The notes: generated by a model from the sequence alone, not told the origin. DNA of 64,000 bases from Leucobacter sp. UT-8R-CII-1-4 (GCF_030010235.1 NZ_JASCRS010000004.1:124001-188000), one strand, 5' to 3'. Shown: positions 9,401 through 16,722, counted from the stretch's first letter. Program-made: numbers and translations.

Positions 9401-11190
9401 TCGCGCGTGACATCGAACGTTTGCGAGATAGCGTGATTGCTGCCGCTGAGGCCGCTTCGCTCGCTTCGCCGCGTAAGCCTTGGCTGGACATGCTGCCGAC
9501 GATGCTCTCGCTTGATTCTTTGCGTGCCGGCAGTGGCGCTGGGTCTCGTCGACGTGCCAGCGTCGAGACCCCAGGCTCAGCAGTGCTGATTGGTATGCGT
9601 GATCGACCCGATGCGCAGCGCCAAGACCCTGTGCTGCTTGATCTGAACGAGGCAGGTAATATCGCGATTTATGGCGCGAGCGGCACAGGCAAAACCAGTG
9701 CGTTGCTGACGATTGCGGCCTCATTGAGTGAGTCAGCAGCCGCAGAGCCCGCGCATATTTATGCGATCGATGCTGCCGGTGGCGGGCTTGATCCGCTGCT
9801 TTCTCTGCCAACTGTCGGTGCGGTCGCGCCGCTCAACGATGATGAGCTCTCACGTCGTGTCTTGCGGCACCTGCAAAGCATTGTTCGTGAGCGGGGCACC
9901 AGATTTGCGGCGGCCCGCGCAAACTCACTGAGCGTATACAACCGGGCAAATGGCGCCAATGAGCCGCGTGTGCTGCTTCTCATCGACGGGTTCTCAGCCT
10001 TCCGGCAAGCTACCGAAATGCTTGGCGCTAAGGACGCGCCAATGCAGGTGCTCACCGAGATCATGCAGGCCGGTCGAGCCGTTGGCGTGCACGTTGTGCT
10101 TACGGCTGATCGAGCCGGAGTTGTACCGAGTTCACTTGCGGCGAGTGTGCAGCAGCAGCTTGTGCTTCGTCTCGCCTCGGTGAATGACTACTCGTACATC
10201 GATGTGCCCGCCGATACGCTCGATGCTGCGCCCCCGGGCCGTGGAGTATTTGCTGGGCAGAGCGATGAAATTCAACTGGCACTCGTGGGTGATTCGCCAG
10301 ATTTGCTTGGGCAGGCGAAGGCGCTGGAAGAACTTGCGCAACGATTGCGCTCGCAGCAGGTGGCTACGGCGCCGGTTATTCAGAATGCGCCGACACTGGT
10401 GGCGTTGCACGAGTTGCCGGCACAGCTTGCCAATCAGCCTGTCTACGGCATTGAAGTCGACGGCTTTACGCCAGCGCCGATGCCAGTCTCCGGTCTCGGC
10501 GTGATTGCTGGCCCTGCTGGCGCTGGCCTTTCGACCGCCGCGCTCGCTTGTGCAACAGCGTTTGCGCGCTGGTCTGAAACTGATGGCGTTGCTGTCGAGC
10601 GTGTGCTGCTCAGTTTTGTGCCGGATCGTGCTGGCGGGCTTGGTGCGAAGGGCACATGGGATCGCGTCGCGCGCGGAGCAGAAGAAGTTGCAGATCTTGC
10701 TAAAGAGTTGACTGTGGCTCTCGGCGGCACACTGCCGAATACTCCCGGGCTGCTGACGCAGGGGTTGATCGGCGGGCCAATCGGTGGATTGATCGGTTCT
10801 GAAGCAGAACAGGCAGCTCCTGAAGTGAAACCGCTGTTTCCGAGAAGTGTTCCGCGCGGAGTGATTGTGGTTGAACGGCCAACTGAGGCTGAGGGGACCG
10901 AGGCACTGCCGATCCTCGTCGCGCTAGCAAAAGCGGCAAGGCGTGCCGAGGTGCTGGTGCTCTTTGAGTTTGAGCAGGGCGCAGCTTCTGGCGTTTGGGA
11001 TTTGTATTCAGCACTCAAGCAGCCGCGCTGGGGTCTCGCGTTACAGCCGGATGAGGGTGACGGTGGATCGCCATTCCGTGAGAGTTTCGGCCGTGTAAAG
11101 CGCGCTGATTTCACAGAAGGTCGAGGGTTCGCGGTCGAATCAGGACGCGTGCTGCCCGTACAGGTCGCGGTCGTTACGACCAGTCATTGA
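6478..11190 (+). CDS. Type VII secretion FtsK/SpoIIIE ATPase (EccC/EssC-like) with FHA domain
   Basis: A 1570-residue membrane ATPase, the predicted motor of the type VII machine. Order of parts: an N-terminal beta-rich region (1-~100); an FHA phosphothreonine-binding domain (~109-190, with GRD, SRRH and SANG motifs); two close membrane segments (~240-280, MMMGGVMF and LMMVAFTPLMMIG); then three FtsK/SpoIIIE modules. ATPase 1 has Walker A GGTTGAGKSE near 723 and Walker B VIVIDEF near 825. ATPase 2 has GASGTGKTS near 1064. ATPase 3 has GPAGAGLST near 1344, where the lysine is replaced by leucine, so it probably binds nucleotide poorly; degenerate C-terminal modules are usual in this family. 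EccB, EccD, EccE and mycosin genes are not in the window. Confidence 0.93.
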   Translation: MKLKLGVSAAGGANHDITVSCDVTTTIGELALSLMRTELFAGSNLESFAALRRGHVTLLGNAGDGRGEQLLDPATCVGVSGLQSGWQITVVPEFGTQAHRPIPMLGTVEVLNGPQEGAVYSLVAGNNTIGRDSLSRVLIDDRSVSRRHAVIEVGAHMVLRDLGSANGIEAYGQPAEQIAITRATEVLLGSIRVRITPLLDQTESGPLDHRHPHTRAPRVDPRFPLTKRELPKPPQPTQANRIPLLAMLAPMMMGGVMFAVTRSPMSLMMVAFTPLMMIGSWVDSLTSGKRKLKRELRQFLETLSTERAELSELRAEEVAVRHTETPDLASIANAVQTRSRLLWARRPEHRSFLELRFGDGTLPSRTVVELPHRGDAAAEQWNALREMKDEFASVTPVPVLERLDRCGSIGVAGDQQIADGLARGLVLQLAGLHSPAEVVIAAFAGSARAGGAWEWLKWLPHIDPVGSPVAAWPLADSSSAATTLLIALEALIEQRRGTNSASVRSHLTPDEVPDSADEAVSSLPVTPAVVVLVLEQEIEEAHRTRLIALAEDGPDLGIHVIWVADDIARVPAACRSFVEVTSSAHAQSKPQPPLATSLPLPQVGTANFVRFGQTVALSRIEYVELNEAAAFARSLAPVDDTAARALDESDLPRSVNLRELHRVDLLGGAGPILQSWQTSGSLVRAWQPGEERDAVKLAAVVGQSPEGPAEIDLRVHGPHALVGGTTGAGKSEFLQSWIMSLAATISPDRLTFLLVDYKGGAAFAECVDLPHTVGLVTDLSPHLVRRALTSLRAELRYREELLAEHGAKDLITMEKRGDAAAPPALVIVIDEFAALASEVPEFVDGVIDVAQRGRSLGLHLILATQRPAGVIKDNLRANTNLRVALRMADEADSADVIGVKDAAFFDAETPGRGAVKSGAGRISSFQTGYLGGRSVDEVTAARLEIRDLSFVEGDAWDIPDGTHADIRKRARRGQVARDIERLRDSVIAAAEAASLASPRKPWLDMLPTMLSLDSLRAGSGAGSRRRASVETPGSAVLIGMRDRPDAQRQDPVLLDLNEAGNIAIYGASGTGKTSALLTIAASLSESAAAEPAHIYAIDAAGGGLDPLLSLPTVGAVAPLNDDELSRRVLRHLQSIVRERGTRFAAARANSLSVYNRANGANEPRVLLLIDGFSAFRQATEMLGAKDAPMQVLTEIMQAGRAVGVHVVLTADRAGVVPSSLAASVQQQLVLRLASVNDYSYIDVPADTLDAAPPGRGVFAGQSDEIQLALVGDSPDLLGQAKALEELAQRLRSQQVATAPVIQNAPTLVALHELPAQLANQPVYGIEVDGFTPAPMPVSGLGVIAGPAGAGLSTAALACATAFARWSETDGVAVERVLLSFVPDRAGGLGAKGTWDRVARGAEEVADLAKELTVALGGTLPNTPGLLTQGLIGGPIGGLIGSEAEQAAPEVKPLFPRSVPRGVIVVERPTEAEGTEALPILVALAKAARRAEVLVLFEFEQGAASGVWDLYSALKQPRWGLALQPDEGDGGSPFRESFGRVKRADFTEGRGFAVESGRVLPVQVAVVTTSH

Positions 11191-11258
11191 TTACGATTGT
11201 TGCTCAATCGAAGGCATAAAGCGTATGCGCTGCATCGTGAGGTATTCTAGATAGCTGA

Positions 11259-11272
11259 TTCGCGTACGCGAA
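11259..11272. promoter_or_regulatory. Perfect 14-bp palindrome upstream of nusA
   Basis: TTCGCGTACGCGAA reads the same on both strands and lies 26 bases before the nusA start, in the gap after the ATPase gene. It could be an operator or a small hairpin in the nusA leader. A TATTCT at 11242-11247 could be a -10 element, but no matching -35 was seen. Confidence 0.3.
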
Positions 11273-11298
11273 CTGACATTTGAATAAGGAGGCCCACC

Positions 11299-12294
11299 GT
11301 GAAGATCGACCTCGCCATGCTGCGCGGACTTGAGCGCGAGCGTGATATCCCGTTTGAGGAACTTGCCAGCATCATTGAGCAGGCCATCCACACTGCTTAC
11401 ATTAAGCATGAGGTGAACATTGGGCATCCCGAACCTGCCGATAACCAGGTTCGCGTCACCCTTGACCGCAAGAGCGGCGCAATCAGCGTGCTCGTTCCAG
11501 AACTGAACGACGCTGGAGAGGTGATTGGCGAGGCACTCGCTGACACCGAAGAATTCGGACGTATTGGCGCAAACGCTGCCAAGCAGGTCATCAATCAGCG
11601 TCTTCGTGACCTCGGCGATGACCAGATGCTCGGTCAATTCAAGGACAAGGAAGGCCAGATTGTTTCTGGCATCGTGCAGCAGGCGCAGAACCCGCGTATG
11701 GTGCACATCGATCTTGGTGACCTTGAAGCGATCATGCCGCCAGAAGAGCAGGTGCCGGGCGAAGAGTACAAGCACGGCACTCGCCTGCGCGTGTACGTGA
11801 CAAGCGTTTCAAAGGGTCTGAAGGGTCCGCAGATCGTTGTCTCTCGCACCCACCCCGGTCTTGTGCGTCGCCTCTTTGAGCTTGAGGTGCCTGAGCTTTC
11901 GGCTGGCATCGTTGAGATCGTTTCGCTTGCTCGCGAGGCAGGTCACCGCTCAAAGGTTGCCGTTCGTGCAAATCAGTCTGGCATTAACGCTAAGGGCACC
12001 TGCATTGGTGAGATGGGCCGCCGCGTGCGGGCCGTCATGAGTGAGCTCGGTGAAGAGAAGATTGACATCGTTGATTACTCACCGGATCTGCCCACTTTCG
12101 TAGCGAACGCGCTTTCGCCTTCAAAGGTGACTGATGTGTTTATGCTGAATGAGCAGCTGAAGCAGGTTCGTGCACTCGTGCCCGACTTCCAGCTCTCACT
12201 CGCTATCGGCAAGGAAGGCCAGAACGCCCGCCTCGCCGCAAAACTCACGGGCGCAAAGATCGACATTCAGCCAGATTCAATCATGAATGATTGA
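11299..12294 (+). CDS. nusA: Transcription termination/antitermination factor NusA
   Basis: Binds RNA polymerase and nascent RNA to control pausing, termination and antitermination. The 331-residue protein has the NusA N-terminal domain (MKIDLAMLRGLERERDIPFEEL), an S1 domain (~130-200) and two KH domains (~230-331) with GKEGQNARLAAKLTGAKIDI near the C-terminus. It lacks the acidic C-terminal repeats of proteobacterial NusA, as is normal for actinobacteria. The GTG start follows a strong AAGGAGG site. No rimP gene precedes it, although rimP-nusA is the usual order. Codon use is strongly biased, unlike the secretion genes upstream. Confidence 0.97.
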   Translation: MKIDLAMLRGLERERDIPFEELASIIEQAIHTAYIKHEVNIGHPEPADNQVRVTLDRKSGAISVLVPELNDAGEVIGEALADTEEFGRIGANAAKQVINQRLRDLGDDQMLGQFKDKEGQIVSGIVQQAQNPRMVHIDLGDLEAIMPPEEQVPGEEYKHGTRLRVYVTSVSKGLKGPQIVVSRTHPGLVRRLFELEVPELSAGIVEIVSLAREAGHRSKVAVRANQSGINAKGTCIGEMGRRVRAVMSELGEEKIDIVDYSPDLPTFVANALSPSKVTDVFMLNEQLKQVRALVPDFQLSLAIGKEGQNARLAAKLTGAKIDIQPDSIMND

Positions 12295-12300
12295 ATCTTT

Positions 12301-12388
12301 GCGTTGAAGCGTTGAAGCGTTGAAGCGTTGAAGCGTTGAAGCGTTGAAGCGTTGAAGCGTTGAAGCGTTGAAGCGTTGAAGCGTTGAA
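12301..12388 (+). repeat. Tandem octamer repeat, 11 perfect copies of GCGTTGAA
   Basis: Eleven uninterrupted copies of the 8-base unit GCGTTGAA begin 6 bases after the nusA stop codon and are followed by the degenerate copy GCGCTGGG. The array is non-coding. Perfect short units like this are prone to slipped-strand length change. Confidence 0.97.
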
Positions 12389-12428
12389 GCGCTGGGCGTG
12401 AAGTTGCGACGTGCGTCACACTCAACCT

Positions 12429-12470
12429 TCATAAGGCGGTACTTCTTTTCGGAGAGGTACCGCCTTATGA
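12429..12470 (+). terminator. Hairpin terminator after nusA
   Basis: A perfect 14-bp stem (12429-12442 with 12457-12470, core AAGGCGGTAC/GTACCGCCTT) with a 14-base loop. Only a T-rich tract (ATTCCATTCCTATT) follows rather than a clean T-run. It separates nusA from the two-component operon. Confidence 0.7.
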
Positions 12471-12708
12471 GTATTCCATTCCTATTAGCTCAAGCAATGC
12501 TCAAGTAATTTGCGTTTCTCGCTTGAACCGGATTGATTGTTGCGAGTACGTGGCAGTGACGTGGAGTCCTGTAGCGCACATTCGCATCGGGGGCATGGGT
12601 GCTTTCCGTGTGCTGCCAATTCCAGGTGTCCGGACTGTCTGTTATGTTGTTGGCATCGCACTTGGTGTGGGCCGCCCCCGCTACCGGGCCGGGTGCACGG
12701 AGATTCCA
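12471..12708 (+). promoter_or_regulatory. Upstream region and possible promoter of the two-component operon
   Basis: No gene is seen here. A weak match to a housekeeping promoter is TTCCAG at 12620-12625, a 17-base spacer, and TATGTT at 12643-12648, giving a leader of roughly 55 bases. A GGAG ribosome-binding site lies at 12699-12702. Confidence 0.3.
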
Positions 12709-13374
12709 ATGAAGATTCTGATCGTCGAAGATGATGAGCGCGTTTCCGAGGCGCTCAGTGTCTTCCTGCGCAAACGCGGATATCGTACCCAAATTGCAGC
12801 CGCTGGATCACAAGCCCTCGCCCAGCTCGGCTCAGACACCGAAGTGGTGCTGCTAGACCTTGGCCTTCCCGACGTTGACGGCATTGATCTTTGTCGCCGC
12901 ATTCGAGCACAGACGGGGGTTCCGATCATCATTGCAACGGCGCGAAGCCACGTGCAAGACCGTATTCGTGGGTTGCGGGCTGGCGCGGACGATTTTGTGG
13001 TGAAGCCCTATGACGTGCGCGAATTGGTAGCTCGAATCGAGGCTGTGACCCGTCGTTCTCGGGTGCTTGCGGCGCCGCAGGATCAACGTGTTGAGACGCA
13101 GGGTGTGTGCATTAACATGACCAGCCGTCAGGTAGTTGTTGACGGCGAGCTCATTGATCTCACTCGCAAGGAGTTCGACATCGTGGGTGTGCTCGCTCGT
13201 TACCCGGGTGTGGCGGTGCCGCGAGAGCGTCTGATCCGTGAGGTGTGGAACACGGAGTGGCACGCCTTTAGCCGTTCGCTTGAGGTGCACATTGGCTCGA
13301 TCCGACGCAAAACTGGTCGCAGTGAACTCATCGAGACGGTGCGTGGTGTTGGCTACCGAATGGTTGTGTCTTAA
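12709..13374 (+). CDS. OmpR-family response regulator
   Basis: A 221-residue DNA-binding regulator. The receiver domain (1-~115) shows the acidic pocket (VEDDE), phospho-acceptor Asp50 in LLDLGLPDVDG, the conserved Thr in IIATAR and the Lys in VVKPYDVREL. The winged-helix domain (~130-221) carries LTRKEFDIVGVLARYPG and SLEVHIGSIRRKTG. The ATG at 12709 is chosen because it follows a GGAG site and begins exactly with the conserved MKILIVEDDE; a longer in-frame extension upstream has no family support. The partner kinase follows 3 bases downstream. Its target genes are unknown, but the linked TAXI lipoprotein and glutamate transporter are candidates. Confidence 0.95.
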   Translation: MKILIVEDDERVSEALSVFLRKRGYRTQIAAAGSQALAQLGSDTEVVLLDLGLPDVDGIDLCRRIRAQTGVPIIIATARSHVQDRIRGLRAGADDFVVKPYDVRELVARIEAVTRRSRVLAAPQDQRVETQGVCINMTSRQVVVDGELIDLTRKEFDIVGVLARYPGVAVPRERLIREVWNTEWHAFSRSLEVHIGSIRRKTGRSELIETVRGVGYRMVVS

Positions 13375-13377
13375 CCG

Positions 13378-14754
13378 ATGCGAACGCGTCTGGTCGTTGT
13401 TTTTTTGGTGCCACTTATTGGCGTGCTGCTTGCCCTCGGGGGTGCGTACGCCTGGAGTGCTGCCCGTAGCGCCCAGCAGGAATTTTTTGCCGACCGTTCC
13501 GGCGACGTGAGTTATTTTGTGACGAGCGCAAGACAATCGTTGCGCTCTGGCAATGCGACCGTCATTGAGGGGGAGGCTCTTCGGTACCACGAGCTCTATG
13601 GGGCGAAGGTCGCCGTGGTCGACCGATCGGGCACACCCTGGGTTGCGATCGGCATGCCCTCAAAAGTGCTTGATGACGACACGAATGATCGAGTGCAGTT
13701 GGCGCTTTCGGGCAGACGAGGAGAAACTCCTCAGGCGGTTTTGCCGTGGCTCATCGCCGAAACGGCGCTGGTTGAGCCTGTCTTTGACGACGGTGATGTG
13801 ATCGGCGCAGTGGTGCTCTCTGCTAGCACAGAATCACTGCGCAAAACCATCGCGCAGCAGTGGGTGGTGCTCGCTGCCGCGGCGGTGATCGCGATTGCGG
13901 CGGGCCTGCTGCTCATGAACCGACTCGCGAGTTGGGTGTTGCAACCGGTGCGGCGAGTTGATGAGGCGATGGCTGCGATTGAACAGGGGCATATGGAGGC
14001 GAGGATCGCCGACGATACTGGCCCGCCGGAGCTTCGGCGCATGATTGAACTGTTTAACCGAATGGCCAACGAGATTGAACGTGTTGTTTCTCGGCAGCAG
14101 GAGTTCGCTCTCACTGCATCGCACGAATTGCGCAACCCTTTGAACGCTCTCATGCTGCGAGTCGAATTGCTTGCGATCGACCTCGATGGTGAGCATGAGG
14201 AAGATGTTGAAGCGCTTCGTGAGGAGGGGCGGCGCATGACTCAGATTCTTGAAACTTTGCTCGGACTTGCGCGGAGCGGTCGTGGTGAGGCTGCCTTTGC
14301 TCCAGTCGATCTGGTCGAACTCGTGGAGCGCCGAATTGACGCTTGGCAGCAGGTTGCTGATGAGGGTCGGGTTCGTTTTGAATTACATGCCGAGCACGCT
14401 GTGGAGGCGGTGACAGATGCGATTGTGATCGAAAGTGCGTTTGATGCGGTTATAGACAATGCCCTGAAATACGCGCCTCGCGGGAGCAAAATTGAGGTTT
14501 CTGTGATTGATCTCCAGGACTCTTTTGAGATTGTGATTCGCGATCATGGGCCAGGCATTAACCGTGAAGATCTTGGCAAAATGACCGATCGTTTCTGGAG
14601 AGGCGAAGGCAGTGAGCAAAAGCCAGGAACAGGCTTAGGACTCGCGATCGCAACCGATCTGCTTGCCTCGCTTGGTGGTCAGCTGAGTGTTGATGCTCCG
14701 GCCAACGGAGGACTCGTGGTGAGCTTCCAATTGCCCAAAGGGGGAGTGCGATGA
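13378..14754 (+). CDS. Sensor histidine kinase
   Basis: A 458-residue membrane kinase. One membrane segment lies at ~5-27 and another at ~158-180, enclosing an extracytoplasmic sensor of about 130 residues. Then come a HAMP domain (NRLASWVLQPVRRVDEAM), a HisKA dimerisation domain with phospho-acceptor His249 in ASHELRNPLNAL, and the ATPase boxes N (DNALKYAP), G1 (RDHGPGIN) and G2 (GTGLGLAI). It pairs with the regulator immediately upstream, and its stop overlaps the start of the TAXI lipoprotein gene (ATGA). The coupling suggests that the lipoprotein presents a ligand to the sensor domain; this is inference. Confidence 0.95.
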   Translation: MRTRLVVVFLVPLIGVLLALGGAYAWSAARSAQQEFFADRSGDVSYFVTSARQSLRSGNATVIEGEALRYHELYGAKVAVVDRSGTPWVAIGMPSKVLDDDTNDRVQLALSGRRGETPQAVLPWLIAETALVEPVFDDGDVIGAVVLSASTESLRKTIAQQWVVLAAAAVIAIAAGLLLMNRLASWVLQPVRRVDEAMAAIEQGHMEARIADDTGPPELRRMIELFNRMANEIERVVSRQQEFALTASHELRNPLNALMLRVELLAIDLDGEHEEDVEALREEGRRMTQILETLLGLARSGRGEAAFAPVDLVELVERRIDAWQQVADEGRVRFELHAEHAVEAVTDAIVIESAFDAVIDNALKYAPRGSKIEVSVIDLQDSFEIVIRDHGPGINREDLGKMTDRFWRGEGSEQKPGTGLGLAIATDLLASLGGQLSVDAPANGGLVVSFQLPKGGVR

Positions 14755-15734
14755 GTCGAATACGGTTGGCGCGAAAAAGGGACTTTCGGACAGGTGTAGC
14801 GGCGATCCTCGCTGTCCTAATGCTGTTGAACGTGAGTGCGTGCGCTAACGGGAATTCCGAGCGAAATTCACCAAAGTATGTCATTTCTGGCGGCGGCACG
14901 TCAGGCGTCTACTACAACTACGGCAGCAATCTTGCCAGCGAGCTCTCCCGGAATCTCCCTGAAGACTTTGTGGTTGCAGAGAGCGAAGGATCGATCGACA
15001 ATCTGTTCCGCATCGGATCAGGACAGGCGCTGCTCGGCTTTGCACAGAGTGATGCGGCAGCAAACGCCACGCTTGGTGATGGCACTTTTGGGCAGCGAAT
15101 TCCAGTCAGAGCAATCGCGAGGCTCTACGACGAGTACGTGCACTTGGTGGTGCGGGCAGACTCAGACATCAATGACGTTCGCGATTTGCGCGGAAGAGTG
15201 GTGTCTTTGGGTGCTAGAAATTCGGGCGTGAATCTCGTGTCGATGCGTGTGATGAGCGCGGTTGGGTTGACGCCGGGAAGCCTTGAAAACAAAGAGCTTG
15301 GACCAGACGCGGCGATTGAGGCACTTCGTACCGGGCAAATCGAGGCCATCTTTTGGGTCGGTGGAGTGCCGACACCGGGGCTAGAAAAACTATCAAAAGA
15401 AGTTCAGCTTCGCCTGGTGCCGATTGAGGCTGAAGTTGTTGAAAAACTGAATGCAAACTATGGCGGGGTGTATCGGATCTCTGAGTTTCCGATCGGTTCT
15501 TACGGCTGGGATACCCCGACCATGACCATGTCCGTGCCGAACTATTTGGTGGTTTCTGAGGACGCCCCGGCACCGCTTGTGCGTGAGATCACAGAGCAAC
15601 TGTTTGCCTCTCGGGCCGCACTCGCGCAGCAGGTGCCAACCGCAGCCCTGCTTGACCGGAGGCAGGCAATTTTCACCGATCCCATAGAGTTGCACCCCGG
15701 CGCAGCCGAGTACTACACCGCTGCAAAACACTAG
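14751..15734 (+). CDS. TAXI-family solute-binding lipoprotein
   Basis: A 327-residue secreted binding protein. A signal peptide ends in the lipobox NVSAC, and the mature part opens with the TAXI signature ISGGGTSGVYYNYGSNLASEL, followed by IGSGQALLGFAQSD and the ligand-loop region EALRTGQIEAIFWVGGVPT. TAXI proteins normally feed TRAP transporters, but no TRAP permease gene lies in this window. The ATG overlaps the kinase stop by 4 bases, so it is in the same operon. A role as a ligand-sensing accessory to the kinase is more likely than transport, unless a permease is encoded elsewhere. Confidence 0.88.
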   Translation: MSRIRLARKRDFRTGVAAILAVLMLLNVSACANGNSERNSPKYVISGGGTSGVYYNYGSNLASELSRNLPEDFVVAESEGSIDNLFRIGSGQALLGFAQSDAAANATLGDGTFGQRIPVRAIARLYDEYVHLVVRADSDINDVRDLRGRVVSLGARNSGVNLVSMRVMSAVGLTPGSLENKELGPDAAIEALRTGQIEAIFWVGGVPTPGLEKLSKEVQLRLVPIEAEVVEKLNANYGGVYRISEFPIGSYGWDTPTMTMSVPNYLVVSEDAPAPLVREITEQLFASRAALAQQVPTAALLDRRQAIFTDPIELHPGAAEYYTAAKH

Positions 15735-15800
15735 TTTCTAGACAAGCCTGCAAGTCTCAAGAAACCCTCAAGAGGCGTGTGTAACTCCCGTGCCGCTCTT

Positions 15801-15830
15801 ACCGTTGAATCATCTCGTCCGATTCAATGG
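15801..15830 (+). promoter_or_regulatory. Inverted repeat upstream of the Glu transporter operon
   Basis: CCGTTGAATC and GATTCAATGG (15803-15811 and 15821-15829 in the core) form a near-perfect inverted repeat with 9 bases between the arms, the spacing of a dimeric regulator site. A TTGATC at 15855-15860 could be a -35 element, though no clear -10 follows at the right distance. Confidence 0.35.
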
Positions 15831-15909
15831 AGAATGCGTCGGTAGCCCCTGTCTTTGATCAGGCAAGCGCTCGGTTCTTCATACAAGCCAGAAGTATGAG
15901 AGGCCAATT

Positions 15910-16722
15910 ATGAGTGCATCTTCATCTGAACGTCCCGCATCAGCGGCCGGTGACACCACTGCTATTCGTGTACAGGCCAACGATCGAGAACCACTCGTTG
16001 TGGTCTCAGGCGTAAACAAACACTACGGCGATTTGCACGTGCTTAACGACATCAACACCACCGTCGGGCGCGGTGAGGTCGTGGTGATCCTCGGGCCTTC
16101 GGGCTCTGGCAAATCTACGCTCTGCCGCGCAATCAACCGTCTTGAAACCATCGACTCGGGCAGTATCGCCATTGACGGGGTTGAACTGCCGCAAGAGGGT
16201 AAAGAACTCGCGCACTTGCGGGCCGACGTTGGCATGGTGTTTCAATCATTCAACCTATTTGCGCACAAGACGATTCTTGAAAATGTGACACTCGGCCCAA
16301 TCAAAGTTCGCGGCCTGAGCAAAAAAGAAGCCGAAGCGCGCGCGATGGCGCTGCTCGAACGCGTGGGGATTGCAAACCAAGCGAAGAAACTGCCCTCGCA
16401 ACTCTCTGGCGGCCAGCAGCAGCGTGCAGCTATCGCCCGTTCGCTCGCGATGCAGCCCAAACTGATCCTGCTTGACGAGCCAACCTCGGCCCTTGACCCC
16501 GAAATGATCAACGAGGTTCTCGACACCATGATCGGGCTTGCTAACGACGGCATGACGATGGTTGTCGTGACTCACGAAATGGGGTTCGCGCGCCGCGCCG
16601 CAGATCGAATTCTGTTTATGGCAGACGGTCAGATCGTCGAAGAAGCGACACCGGAGCAGTTCTTTACTGACCCGCAGACGTCGCGTGCCAAGGATTTCTT
16701 GTCCAAGATCCTCGGCCACTAA
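15910..16722 (+). CDS. gluA: Glutamate/polar amino-acid ABC transporter, ATP-binding protein
   Basis: A 270-residue ATPase that powers amino-acid uptake. Walker A is GPSGSGKST, the Q-loop is MVFQSFNLF, the signature is LSGGQQQR, Walker B is LILLDEPTSALDP, and the switch histidine is in VVTHEMGFA. It has an extra ~30-residue N-terminal leader compared with typical GluA. ATG follows GAGAGG. It is first in a gene order (ATPase, binding protein, two permeases) that matches corynebacterial gluABCD. The specificity (glutamate) is inferred from that order and from overall resemblance. Confidence 0.92.
   Translation: MSASSSERPASAAGDTTAIRVQANDREPLVVVSGVNKHYGDLHVLNDINTTVGRGEVVVILGPSGSGKSTLCRAINRLETIDSGSIAIDGVELPQEGKELAHLRADVGMVFQSFNLFAHKTILENVTLGPIKVRGLSKKEAEARAMALLERVGIANQAKKLPSQLSGGQQQRAAIARSLAMQPKLILLDEPTSALDPEMINEVLDTMIGLANDGMTMVVVTHEMGFARRAADRILFMADGQIVEEATPEQFFTDPQTSRAKDFLSKILGH

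Noticed and set aside
10500..10545. Frameshift or pseudogene suspicion at the third ATPase module of the EccC-like protein
   Set aside because: The frame is continuous to a normal stop and the altered Walker A is typical of the degenerate third module in this family.
11191..11775. A 194-codon minus-strand frame over the start of nusA
   Set aside because: Antisense to the conserved NusA coding region and without any recognisable domain.
12301..12388. Could the octamer array be a CRISPR or coding repeat?
   Set aside because: Units are contiguous with no spacers, only 8 bases long, and follow the nusA stop codon, so it is a simple tandem repeat.
12853..13590. A 245-codon minus-strand frame across the regulator and kinase genes
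   Set aside because: It is antisense to two well-identified genes and lacks motifs.
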